From: Melieria omissa
Lineage: Eukaryota; Arthropoda; Insecta; Diptera; Ulidiidae
Direction of reading: 5' to 3'
Length of the DNA stretch: 64,000 nt
NCBI GenBank assembly: GCA_963971225.1
Contig: OZ020268.1
Location: forward strand, 40,803,348-40,867,347
Shown: piece after piece, positions 45,391-56,214 of the stretch
How the letters are laid out: every line of letters starts with the position of its first letter
How positions within the stretch are numbered: position 1 is the first letter of the stretch
Translations under genes and position numbers: made by a program
The notes under the pieces: generated by a model
What the model was told of the DNA's origin: nothing
Databases searched by the model: none
The model's input: only the letters and a program-made list of their open reading frames with translations

Positions 45391-48300
45391 TGCACAACGA
45401 ACTGCATTATTGCCAGAATATGTCGAAAATGTTTGTTTTTGCACTCTAAATTAAAACTAACAGCTATAAAAGGTCGAAAGGGGAAAATCGTAAAGTTAAC
45501 AGAAGTCTTTCAAAACAAACTATGTGGGAAAACCAGTTCATTTTTTTATTGTTTAAAGTCCTCATGAGTCCTTCGGGAGCTGTTTAAGAACAATTCTGAC
45601 CTGAGCAGTGTATTCAGCTTGTGTGGAATATGTCTCACGATCTTTTAAGTTCGTATTACAAATAAAGATAAAATAGCCGGGAAAGCCACCTTCTTGGCCA
45701 ATGTGTGAATAGAATCAATCCAGCCGTTGAAACCTAACCTAACCTAATGAAAAATTGCATCAACTCTTGTTCCCTCATCCTTTTTGAACACTAGAGAAGG
45801 TAAGTTTCGAGTGACAGCTTTCTTGCGAAAACTCAAATAAGCACAATCGACTCGACCACTAAGGGCACTGACAACGACGAACGGCCGTCGTTATTTGAAC
45901 CTTGCTGTCTTTCTGCCAAATGCAGCGGAAAGCTTAAATTCTAATTAAACCACAATTCAGCCTCTTCAACCACTAAAGCACTTACGTATCCAACTAAATT
46001 TAGTGTCGACCTGGAAGTTCGTAAAATTTTACATGCCGAAACTTTCAAAAGTTGCTAGTTCATAAATTTTGCGGTGTTGCTCTTCAACCGGCCGTAATTA
46101 GCAACATTTGCATGCTATGAAAAGTTTAGTAACCATTGAAAGTATGAACTTGAGTAGTACATATAAGTACTCGTATCTATGTGCATATGTGTGAAATGCT
46201 GTATGCGTCACGCCTCATTGCCGGTGTATGGCAGTGTAGCTTGTATCCAGTGAACCCAGTCACGTTTTGCAGAGCAAAATTAACACTAATCCAATTTGAG
46301 CGAAACTATAAACTTTCTTACGCATCTTATGCGAACCTGCAAGCCCGAAAGTACGCTTTGGTGTTTTAGCTGCAATTTAAAAGAGCACAGGCACAACATA
46401 AACTTAACAAGAAAAGTGAAACAAGTTTCATGCGCCAATAAACACACACCAACACTCATTAAAGTGTGTTTTAAATTTGGTGAAACTTTTAAAAATCTGG
46501 AAAAAATGCTTCAAAGTTCAAGGTCTCATAGCAATATCGATTGAATGACAACAAACTATTTGCATTTATGGTATATTTACTTGGATCTAATACGAATGAA
46601 ACGAATGTATTCTGTACTACGAATGTTGTTTGTTGGTGTGTTGGAGTGTCGATGTGTTGGTGTCTTCATTAATGTTGACATTGGACTGTCTACTGTCTGC
46701 TTGCGCAGTAGCCACGTTTGTCAAATTAACTACAATTGGCATTGTCATTTATGCTAAAACCAACAACAACAACAAAAACAGCAATAAAAACGTCAATAAC
46801 AACGACAGACGACAGCAACTACAACGCAATGACAGCGACTAATTTTCAACTGTCATTCACTTGAGTGCATTTGTGTGTAGCGCGCTCTGTCTATGGTATT
46901 GGCAAAACAACAACAAAAACAACAATCACAACGGCATTGAATGCTACACGAGTTGGGAAGACTTGTGTCTCTCTGTTCATGCAATGCCAACAATAAAAGC
47001 CACAGCAGCTGTTAGCACCGTTGCACTCTAACTCGCTGCAACCAGTGGCCGCCGCCTGAAAGTATGCAACATCATGACAGCAACGCATTTATGGCCAACA
47101 ATTTGCACAAATGTAATTATTGCCGCAGCAAAAAAGGCAAAATTGCAGTCATTGGAAAACACACACAGAGAAATAAACGCGTACAGTCGCCGTCAGTCAC
47201 CCAAAAATGCGTACAACCCAAACCTGTGGGGCAAAAAGCCATCTGGCAGCTCTATTGTACATTTGACCGTTTAGTGTAAGTGTCAGTGACGCTCGCACAA
47301 ATACACCCACACACACACACACAGACACATTGAAATTCAACTGTTTTCACTATTGAAGCACACAAAACGACAGCCAGCCCACCAAATCATGGCTTAACCT
47401 AAAAAAGCAGCAAAACGCAGTCGGAAAAACCCTGATTGCAAGTCGAAGTAAACTGGCCATAAAAAAAAAGTCAGCAAGTGTGAAATGAATTGAAATTAAC
47501 GCCATGGCAACTTGGGCTTTGGCTTTTTGCCATTTTATGCAACCATTACTTTTTGCCTCTTTCGGCGTTGACTTTCTGCTACGCATTGGCTGAGGCGAGA
47601 AGTTGCAGCCAGTCGAGTCGCTGCAGCAAGGACCTGTCGCACACCAGTGCCACGTTTTAGCCGTGGGGGCCACTTGAGTGGACTTTTCAGCGCTTGGTCC
47701 TAATGGGCCGCGCTGCAGTGTGAGCTAAGCTGCCCAGGTGTTCGCCATTTTCGAAATGCAACGAAAATGAAAAAAGGACTTAAGCTCATCGTATGCTGCT
47801 ACCATGCACATGTACATACAGTGTGTTGCCATAGCGACCCATTAGCCCTCGAATGCAGAAATGATTTTCATGTTTGTTTAATAAACATGGGTTTTTCATT
47901 TTCATTCAAGTTCTTTTCCAGAAGAAATGTGTATTAAATACTAACGACTCTGGATTTAGTTGGTTTAATTGCAGGATATGTCCATTGTTATTATTAATGT
48001 ACATGGCTGGGAGTGTACATTGTTCCTCAGCTATTGTCTCTCCTCTTGACTAGAAAACGCCTGGGGTCGCTACTATTTGAAGTGAACCTGGCCAGCTCCA
48101 CCGCTTTGTGTATCTGCGTCCTTCAATAGTTAACCCTTGGCATCATTTAACAGCGACACTGGATCTCTTATCAGTTCGAGTTTGTCCAAAGCAGATATGC
48201 CTGGAACGTCCGAAAGCTGGTGAGTTTTAAAGGACTTCTCTAGGCACACGTCCAAGGCACAATGACAAATGGCCGAGGCACATCCTCCCATTCGTTTGAC

Positions 48301-48460
48301 GTACTCGTTAAGTAAAATAAGTCCCATAATGAGCCCCACAATGGTTCACAATTCATATTTGCTCCACCTCAGCAATAAATATTGGTCCCGCTGAGTTAAG
48401 CCGCTGAGAAAAGTCTTCGACTGCCTACACCTCTGTACCCCACGTCAGTAGCTGTAGTGT
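45391..48460. other. Non-coding stretch, no gene recognised
   Basis: A CCTAACCTAACCTAA tail at 45727-45746 marks the probable 3' end of an unidentified LINE/SINE fragment. CAACAA-rich low-complexity sequence lies at 46760-46930 and (CA)n near 47308-47325. No exon was recognised. The segment 47980-48340 looks repeat-like but could not be classified. Confidence 0.4.
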
Positions 48461-48461
48461 T

Positions 48462-49099
48462 TCTTTTTCAGACTAGTGATCCTTTTTTGCTCTGTCACAA
48501 GCAGGGTCTTCGGGCCAGCACTAAAAGTTAAGATATGTTCATATATTGTTAAGAAATTAATTCTGCTACCTTAAAGCAGGCGTAATTCGTTTCTCTGAAT
48601 TGTGCACAAAAATAAAAGACACCAAAATTCTTCAATGCAGTTGAAAACCAGTAGTCACTTTATTTAGAAGTATACAATCTACTGTTTCAGTAGTCCTTAT
48701 ACTTTCAGTAGTCCTTTTTCAGTAGTCCTTTTCTTTATACTTTTTGCTGCACATTTACTTGCCAAAACCAAACTTTTCCCTCTGCACTGTACCCGACTAT
48801 CTTTTATACTTGTTGCGCTCGTTCTCCAACATCCAAGTATCGCCTCAAGTTATTCTCGAATATTCCATCAATATCAACACGAGTTGTTTCTGCGGTTATT
48901 CCTTCGACATTACCATGTCCCTAAAAGTATGCAATGCTCGGAAGCGCAAGTATCCGAATCTCAAGTATTCCAGTATTGCCTCGCAATGGCAATACTGGAA
49001 TACTTGACTGTACAATATATGAACATATCTTAACTTTTAGTGCTGGCCCGAAGACCCTGCTTGTGACAGAGCAAAAAAGGATCACTAGTCTGAAAAAGA
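48462..49099. repeat. Perfect palindrome (85-bp arms) interrupted at its centre by an LTR-like element
   Basis: 48462-48546 and 49015-49099 are exact reverse complements over 85 bp, starting tctttttcagactagtgatc on the left and ending agtctgaaaaaga on the right. Removing the LTR and one copy of the atatat target leaves a contiguous palindrome with essentially no loop (centre gttcatatatgaac). It resembles a hairpin or foldback MITE used as a target. Beyond the arms the flanks no longer match. Confidence 0.9.
48547..49014 (+). mobile_element. Solo LTR-like element, copy E, with probable target duplication
   Basis: It starts TGTTAAGAAATTAATTC and ends TGTACA, with atatat at both edges. The GAATTGTGC then AAAAATAAAAG block and later family segments are present in order. 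468 bp. TG...CA ends with a 4-6 bp AT duplication fit an LTR of a TATATA-preferring Ty3/gypsy-like element. Near its 3' end an internal perfect hairpin occurs: arms 48962-48980 and 48988-49006, 7-base loop. Confidence 0.7.
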
Positions 49100-50686
49100 C
49101 GACGGCGACAACTATCGTCACAATATGTTATTCCATCTTAACCCTTTCGGCCCCAAATTTTACCCAGTGTCTCGAAGTGTACACACGACATTTGAAGTCA
49201 CCACGCCTCTTTGTTAGAGTTCTAGTGCCAGTTTACTTTTGAACAATTTTAGCTTAAAACGGGCTAAATAAATTGTGTATCTTCTTCTTCTTGACTGGCA
49301 AGAATTTTGTATCAATATTTTTTAATTACAGAAAAATTATTTAATATTTATGGAAAAATACAAAATGATTACTTTTTCATTTATTATTTATTTATTTATT
49401 TAACCAATATTAAAAAAACAGGGTTTTCGTAGACTTCAATTAGAACACAAACTTTCCCTGATATCGCTGCAAATGATTGGAAATTATTTTGGGGATAACA
49501 GTGAAATTGTTGTAATTTGCTTTGAATTCACTTCTAAAAATATTAATTTGTTGGTGCCTACTTTAATTTTACCCATAAATCTTTAATTAAACCCACAAAT
49601 CAATCGTAGCTTTTGCTATAAGATGACAAATAGGTGAAGTTTCTCTCAAGCAACTTTGAGGTCGAAAGAGTTAGGGCAGCACAAAAGCTCCAGTAAGCTT
49701 CGTCAAGCGCGAATACGAGTTGAGTCTCTACGAGATGATGTCCGAATCAGAGACACGAACTTTCTCTCATTTTCCAGCTGCTGAAGCTAACTAGTTTCGA
49801 GTATAGTTTAGGAGTAATACTCGAGGAATGAATGCATTGAAATGGATTTGAGATATTAATTTTAAAATGAATAGGAACCGTGTAGAAGTTAGCTTTAAGG
49901 ATTTGAGGCCGGGAAAGTTTTCTTCTGACAAATTTGATCAAATTTCTTTCCGATCTCTGCTGATTGAACCCTTTTAAGTTAAGACCAGAAATAGAGCTCA
50001 ACAGGTGGAAGGTTAAGAAACTTAAAAATGTTTCTGAACCCCCAAATATGCGTGCAGAATTGTGTGCCCTAAGTAATTGCGACTTATCCAGCACAACTTA
50101 ATTCGTGACATTTCAATTAAACTTGAAGGATATTATAAGCTTTTACAAAAAATGTTCATCTATTCTAAGAAGTGTCGGAATTTCGTTGTTTTAATTCAGT
50201 TTTATTATAAATACTTTTAGCCATATCCTCTATAGAGTGAGGTTATGTTTGAAGAGCGTATGTAGACATCATGGATCGATTGTATCGTTTTCCACTTCAA
50301 CTCTCACTTCCAATACGATTGCCTTATTATATTCCAGACCATACTTGTATGCCAGGAGAAGGCATGTTTCTCTAACAAGAATTTTCGGCATAAATATTAA
50401 ATTATAAATTATTTTTTAGTAATATTAAACTTATAAGTGTTGTTGCTATTACTATGCAAGGCATCCGATTACCTTTTCCTATACGCAATAGTCAATGGGC
50501 CAACTTGGCTATGCTTAACCTTTCCACAAACACACACACACACACTTTCTTACCTCGGACTGATTCGCAATTGGTGACTAAATACTGAGACTGACACATT
50601 TTACTGACGCTTACGCTTTGACCGCTTCCTGACGCAATGCCTAGCGGCGGTTCCAGGGGGGAATAACGGACGGTAGGGAGCTGGTT
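49100..50686. other. Non-coding stretch
   Basis: From 49138 the sequence (taaccctttcggccccaaat, gtgtctcgaa, gtacacacgac) resembles 3785-3880 (taaccctttcgaccgcgaat, gtatctcgat, gcacacgac) for about 60-90 bp, suggesting a low-copy repeat. (TTTA)n lies near 49380-49402. The open frame at 49747-50094 (-) has no known domain. Confidence 0.4.
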
Positions 50687-50689
50687 TTA

Positions 50690-51391
50690 GGACCAATTTT
50701 TCAGTGCGAGTTTAACTAAGTTTCTAGTTTAAACTCAGTTTAAACGCAAAATCCGATTTTTCAGTCAAACTTGACTGAAGTTTAAACTCAGTTTAAACGC
50801 CCAACCCTGCACGGTTAAACTAAGTTTAAACTGTCAACAGCTTCTGACAGTTAATTTATTTTTTGTTTTGGTCAGCTCAAGGCTGTCGTGATCGAAATTT
50901 TTTTGTTTTTGTTTTTGCACTTTTTTGAGTTTTTTATACTTCGTGCGCAATGTTTTCGCGCACCGGAACTTATCAACAAATTTTGAATTGAAATCGTCCT
51001 CAATTTCTTTCCATTTGGTTTGTTTTCCTCGGTACTCACGCGGTTTGTCTTCTTACACTCGAGCACTTGTTTATTTTTTTTTCACAAGTGCAAGAAGACA
51101 TTCGGTTCCCAGAGACAAAAAATTTGAGCTCCGTTTGCTTATTTTGAATTTTTTGATTAATTTAATGAATTATTTGAGCGCAAACTTATTTACGAATGAC
51201 AATGAAAACAAAGGAAAATATGTATCTAGATAAAAATATTCCCAGCATTGCCACACTCAAATGACAAATATTTGCTTCAGTTAAACCAGCACTGAAAAAC
51301 TGCTTTCTCGTTTAAACTGAGTTTATATTTAAGCCAAGTTCAAGCAATTTACGTTTGAACTGCGTTTAAACTCGCACTGAAAAATTGGCCC
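50690..51391. mobile_element. 702-bp PIF/Harbinger-like MITE
   Basis: The left end GGACCAATTTTTCAGTGCGA and the inverted right end GGGCCAATTTTTCAGTGCGA differ at one of 20 bases. TTA flanks both sides (50687-50689 and 51392-51394), the 3-bp target duplication of PIF/Harbinger. Subterminal regions on both sides are packed with gtttaaac palindromes (agtttaaactcagtttaaac type). Internal frames (50872-51066 - and 50925-51233 +) show no recognised transposase or Myb-like domain. Confidence 0.88.
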
Positions 51392-51394
51392 TTA

Positions 51395-52285
51395 GTGTGT
51401 TAAAATCCCACACTCAGGCTTTCGGCTGCTTTCCACCTCTATTAAAAAAACAACAAAACAAAAACGCACACACACTCAATTGTCCACACCGAAGTCAACA
51501 GCAGCACTGCGTCCCCATTATTAGCGTCAAATTCGTCAGCGAGCGCTTTTATATGATTTCGTTTTCATGTGCTAACCGCTTAATTTGAATGCCTCTGTTG
51601 TTGTGGCTCGTTTTGACGAAAGCTAATTTTATGTCGAAATGTAATGCGCCATCAACGCCCGAAATATGCATAAAATTCGCTGCGTAATCAAATTCCTGGG
51701 GTTATTTAATACGGCTGCGCCTAAAATTATGCTCCACCAAATGCTCAGTTTACCCAATGCCGACCAGCAATTAGCAAACATATTCAAGGCTTTTGTGTTG
51801 CGTTCACGCCCACCGCCCAATCAGCTGGCCGGCTTAGTGCAGCAAAATGCGAAATCAATTTATTTTAATAATGCAACACGCAACCGAAGCGTAATTAATA
51901 CCCGTGCAAAGCAAACAATGGCCGACAAGCGACGGACGAACGGCGGCATGGAGCCGGGCAACTCTAATTGTTGTTAATAATGCGCAATATTTACGCTAAA
52001 TGCATTCAATGCGACAACGTTCCATGCTCTTTACACAACAACAACAACAAACCATTCACCAAATATTGTTGGCATTGTTTGCTTGCAGCAACGCAACTAA
52101 ATATTATCATGTTTTTTTTTTAGCCACGGCCACTGACGATTTTCTATACGCAAATATTTGCAATGTTATTTGTGTTGTTGTTGGTGTTGATTGAAATCTG
52201 AATTGCTGTGGTAAATATTAGTGAATTTTAAGCTGTCCACAGTAAACATTGTGGCTTCATTTTGACTGGAGCTTTTATAGCAATC
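51395..52285. other. Non-coding stretch, nothing recognised
   Basis: Moderate GC, with CAACAA runs near 52037. The open frame at 51666-51977 (+) has no known domain and no matching splice sites that I could tie to a gene. Confidence 0.4.
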
Positions 52286-52289
52286 AAAT

Positions 52290-53400
52290 ATGAATTCGGC
52301 AACAACAACAAAAATTTTTTTAAAAATATTTTAGGAATATTTTTTGCATTTAAAATATTACTGTAAACTATAAATTTTTGTTATTTAAAAAAATATTAAT
52401 ATTAAAAATATTTTGAAATACAAAACAAATTTTTTAAAAATTATAATTCTTATAAAAAACATTAACAAAAAAATATATTTGTAAAATTAAAATTAAATAA
52501 AAAAAATTATGAAGTTTTCTATAATATTTCAACTAATATTGTAGAGACAACATTTATTATTTATTAAAAAATATTAATATTAAAAAAAAATAAAATATAT
52601 CAAAATTAGTATTAAAAATTATACAAAAAATTAATAAAAAAAGTACAACAATAAATTTAAAATTAAAAAAAAAAAAAAATAAATTACGCAATTTAACTAT
52701 AAAAAACATGCAAAAATTATAATTATTATAAAAAATATAAAAAATACAAAAGTCTTGAAGAGACTACAAAATGTTTTTACTAAAAAATATTAATATTAAA
52801 AAAACTGTAATATATAAAAAATTATTATAAAAAATTTTTTAAAAAAGTGTATTAATAAATTTTAAAATAAAATAAATAAAATTATGCAATTTTACTATAA
52901 AAAAACCTTTTCAAAAAAATTAATTAAAAATTAAAATTAAATTAATAATCATAAAAAATTTTGTATAAAAAACATATTAATAAATTTTTAATTTTTAAAT
53001 TAAATAAATAAATTAATGCTTTTTTATATTTACAATAATATTGTAGACTATGAAAATGTTTTATTTAAAAATATTAATTATTTAAATATTAATATTAAAA
53101 AATTATAAAATATACAAAAATGGTTGAAAAACTTTAATAAAAAAGTATATATATATAAATTTATGGAATTGGAAACTATAAGAAAACATTATTAAAAAAG
53201 TTATAATTATTAAAAAAAAAACTAATATAAAAAGCATATTAAAAACATTAAATCATTAAATTAAAAAAATAAATGTATGCAATTTTTTATATTTTACATA
53301 CAAAAAGACTAAAAAAGTTTGTAATTTAGAAAAAAATTTAATATGAAAAAATTTGTTTAATGTTACAAAAATATTAAAAAAAAAATTAAATTAGAATTTG
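52290..53400 (+). repeat. A/T desert with degenerate repeated modules, 1.1 kb
   Basis: The stretch is nearly all A and T, with many more A than T on the + strand. A loose module (ttatgcaattt...tata, tattgtagactat and aaaatattaatattaaaa) recurs near 52501, 52679, 52877, 53007 and 53270 at irregular spacing, so it looks like decayed tandem duplication rather than pure microsatellite. It lies about 300 bp past the peptidase gene's 3' end. Confidence 0.6.
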
Positions 53401-53581
53401 CCAAAACCCATTGCACCCCTCGTGGACGTTCTCATGACTTTCAAATGTTGTACAACAACAACTAAAAACTCCATATTACCAACCCATCTACCTCTACGCC
53501 TCTACGAATGATTTGCAAAACAGTTTTCGGGTACAAATGAAAGCACAGCTCAAAAAATGTTTCTCGCAATTAACTTACACG

Positions 53582-53587
53582 TTTAAT
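53582..53587 (-). terminator. Possible polyadenylation signal of the M13 peptidase gene
   Basis: The - strand reads ATTAAA, the commonest variant of AATAAA, 104 bp after the stop codon. No canonical AATAAA was seen on the - strand between the stop and this point. Transcript ends would decide. Confidence 0.35.
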
Positions 53588-53690
53588 TTTTTTAAGTATT
53601 CACACACAAAAATAAAGCAATAACAGCATTTTTTACAACATTTCCTGACAGAGATTCTTCCTCTCGACCTTCTCACATTCCCAGTAACAA

Positions 53691-55793
53691 CTACCAAATT
53701 CTGCACTTCTCGTCCGGATTCATTTCGCTCGCCTCCTCACACCTGAACGCCGACGCGAATTCAGGAAAATTGCTCACCGCATTGTTGACGCGCTCGCGGT
53801 GCCGCCCGTGCAAGCTGTTGCCGTTCGACGCCAACGTCCCACTCGCGCCGCACCACGTCTGCGCAAAGCTGAGGAAGAACAACTTTAGCTGCTTGGCGGG
53901 CAGCGTGTTGTTCTCGCCGGGCGCCAGGTGCTGCTGCTTCCACGCCTCGAGCGCCAGCCGCAGTCCCTCGCTGTCGGCAATGTTCTCGTTCACAGTTAGC
54001 GCCGCGTTCGAGTAGCGGCCGCTCAGGTAGCAGCTGGACTTGGTGCCGAACTTGATGATGGTCTTGACGCCCCAGTTGGCGGCCATGTTGCCCGACTTGT
54101 CATAGTTGAGGCCGTCGTAGTCGAAGCCGTGCAGCAGCTCGTGCGCCATCATGTACACGAAGCTGCCGTAGATGCGCGCCGGCTGCAAGCATGCGTGGTA
54201 GAAGGGCGTGCGCAACACGCCCACCGGCAGCTCGATGGCGTTCTTCTTCAGCCGGTAGTAGGCGTTCACGTCCAGCGGCCCGTAGCTGCTGTACCTGGAA
54301 GCAGGTATGGCTGCGGCAGCGGGCGCGTCAAGCTGCTCCGCGTCCCTCATCGAGTGCACAATGTCGCCGAGCTGCAGACTGCTGCGCCAGCGCCACAGCT
54401 GCATCAGATTCTCGTCGTAATTGTCGGTGATGTTCAGGTTGGCGGGCAGCGCGTTGTGCGGCTGGTCGGTGTGCGGCAGCAGCAGCCGCATGGCGCGCAG
54501 TTTCTCCAGGCCGAGCACTTTGGTGACCGCGTCGCGCTCGAACACGTTCGTTGCGTTCAGCATGCGCTCGAACTGCTGCTTGAGCTGCGCAAAGATCTCG
54601 CCGAGCGCCGTCTGCGTCTCGAGCAGGTAGCGGTCACTGCTGTTGGCGTGCTGCAGCTGCAGAAAGATCTGCGACAGCTCCACGGGCAGAAACGAGTGCA
54701 GCTGGTGCAGGCAGTTCTCGCGCTGCTGCTGGTAGCTCTCCTCGTCATGCAGTCGCACCTCGAAGTGCGCCAGAAATTGTACCAACAAATACTTGCCGAT
54801 CACGTCCACTTTGGTGCGCTGTAACAGCGCCGCCAGTTGCCGCAGGTACGACACATCGGCCACCACGAGCAGCCGCTGCGCGTAGTCGCGCGGCAGCAGC
54901 TCAATGTGCTGCAGCAACGTGTCGAAGTAGGTTGTCCACGCGATTTCGGGCAGCTGCCGCTGCAGCGACGCCAGCGACTGTGGCTCGCGCAGCAGCAGCA
55001 GGTGTCCGTTGCCCGCCAGCGCCATTAGCTGCTTCTCGAACTCGACCACCTCGTCGGCAATGCGCAGCGCGCTTCGCACGCGCACGCCCAGGTCCAGAAT
55101 GAGATACTTGACGTAGCGTTTGTAGAGAAAGACGGAGTCGCTGTCGTAGTGCTCGGCGCTCTTGGTCGGCTTGAGCAGATCAAAGTCGGGCGCCGTTATG
55201 TAGACGATCTGCTGCTCGGCCGCCTGCCAGTTGGGCTGCACCTGCAACTGCCACAGCGACTGCACGCCGTAGCGCCGCAGCTCGGCGCTGACATACTCCC
55301 AGTTGAAGCTGACATTCGCATTCGCCGTCGGAAAGTACGGATTCAGCACGGGCCAATCGCTCAGGCGCCGCAGCGCGTCCGTGTACGACTTCAGGCCGGT
55401 CGGGTCCCGGTCGTTGCGATCGCGTTCGCCGACCGCACGCTCCAGGCACGCATTGTACAAGCGCACCAGCGGCTGCGTCCCGTTCGCCGCCTGCAGATAC
55501 GCCATCAGCTGGCGCTTGTTGTCCGCCTTGACGGCGGTCAGTGTGTCGTGGGCGTGCAGCGAGCGCAGCGCGTACGGCACGCGCCAGTTGCCGCACGCGT
55601 ACTCGTGGAAGTCGTCGCACGGCCGCACCGAGTCGTCAACGTAGCCTTCCATTTCGTCCAGCTGACGCGGCCAAAAGTCGGCGGCGCAGCGAGCGCTGCT
55701 GGGCGCACTGGTGACGGCACCAATGTCGCCAATGCTGGACGAGTCCGCAGCGGCCCAGAAGACAGCGCAGAAAGCGAGCACGAGATGCTTCAT
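53691..55793 (-). CDS. Secreted M13 (neprilysin-like) zinc metallopeptidase, intronless
   Basis: M13 enzymes cut small peptides at the amino side of hydrophobic residues. The 700-residue protein begins MKHLVLAFCAVFWAAA, a signal peptide with no cytoplasmic or anchor segment, so secretion is inferred. Family motifs appear in order: CDDFHEYACGNW (near 59-70), NAYYRLKKNAIELPVGVL, zinc site HELLH (551-555), ENIAD with the third zinc ligand Glu603 and Asp607, FFLSFAQTWC, a His and Arg spaced like the substrate-stabilising pair of neprilysin, and C-terminal MNPDEKCRIW. The zinc-to-ENIAD interval is about 11 residues shorter than in mammalian neprilysin. NXS/T glycosylation sites are present. The first Met is used because the signal peptide follows directly. 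It is strongly GC-rich and single-exon in a desert of repeats. Which Drosophila Nepl gene it matches cannot be told by eye. Confidence 0.95.
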   Translation of the reverse strand: MKHLVLAFCAVFWAAADSSSIGDIGAVTSAPSSARCAADFWPRQLDEMEGYVDDSVRPCDDFHEYACGNWRVPYALRSLHAHDTLTAVKADNKRQLMAYLQAANGTQPLVRLYNACLERAVGERDRNDRDPTGLKSYTDALRRLSDWPVLNPYFPTANANVSFNWEYVSAELRRYGVQSLWQLQVQPNWQAAEQQIVYITAPDFDLLKPTKSAEHYDSDSVFLYKRYVKYLILDLGVRVRSALRIADEVVEFEKQLMALAGNGHLLLLREPQSLASLQRQLPEIAWTTYFDTLLQHIELLPRDYAQRLLVVADVSYLRQLAALLQRTKVDVIGKYLLVQFLAHFEVRLHDEESYQQQRENCLHQLHSFLPVELSQIFLQLQHANSSDRYLLETQTALGEIFAQLKQQFERMLNATNVFERDAVTKVLGLEKLRAMRLLLPHTDQPHNALPANLNITDNYDENLMQLWRWRSSLQLGDIVHSMRDAEQLDAPAAAAIPASRYSSYGPLDVNAYYRLKKNAIELPVGVLRTPFYHACLQPARIYGSFVYMMAHELLHGFDYDGLNYDKSGNMAANWGVKTIIKFGTKSSCYLSGRYSNAALTVNENIADSEGLRLALEAWKQQHLAPGENNTLPAKQLKLFFLSFAQTWCGASGTLASNGNSLHGRHRERVNNAVSNFPEFASAFRCEEASEMNPDEKCRIW

Positions 55794-55867
55794 TGCGTTT
55801 CGAATGGCGATTTATGACTGTGGCAGCGATCGCCATTCAATGTCTTGCGAGCGATTTTTTCATTAAC

Positions 55868-56030
55868 GCGGAGATAAGACGCCCCGAGTCGCTGTATTTA
55901 CGCCTTTGCTGTCGCCGTGTTTCTACGTTTCGTTGTCACAGTGGGTTTTTGTGTTGAACAGCGCGACGGCTTATCGCTTTTGCATTTATATTTTTGTCCG
56001 TTTTAGAAATAAATATTCAATTGATAAGCA
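55868..56030 (-). promoter_or_regulatory. Putative promoter region of the M13 peptidase gene with three GATA motifs
   Basis: Upstream of the start codon lie AGATAAG (55872-55878), CTTATCG (55970-55976, i.e. CGATAAG on the - strand) and TTGATAAG (56021-56028). A TATAAAT on the - strand sits at 55984-55990, about 190 bp from the ATG. GATA factors drive gut and fat-body genes in insects, so gut expression is a reasonable guess only. The transcription start is not visible. Confidence 0.35.
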
Positions 56031-56214
56031 AATCTATTTTTAAGACTATTTGTCGGCTCTCCGGTCTGGATGCGCCACGAACTGCGCGAGCGTGGAGTTC
56101 CAGACGTGCTTAGGTGTGTTCAGTCACTGCTGATAGCTGAACACTGGCGAACTTGAGCCAACGACCTTGAAGGTCTGCAGCGCTTCTCAATCTAAACTTC
56201 TACTTTATGTGCCA

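Noticed and set aside
50925..51233. 102-codon frame inside the Harbinger-like MITE
   Set aside because: No match to Harbinger transposase or Myb-like partner motifs.
54129..54824. Long + strand open frame (231 codons), and a similar one at 55149-55817 (222 codons), opposite the peptidase gene
   Set aside because: They are antisense shadows produced by GC-rich codon use in the real gene; Arg/Gln/Leu-rich with no domain.
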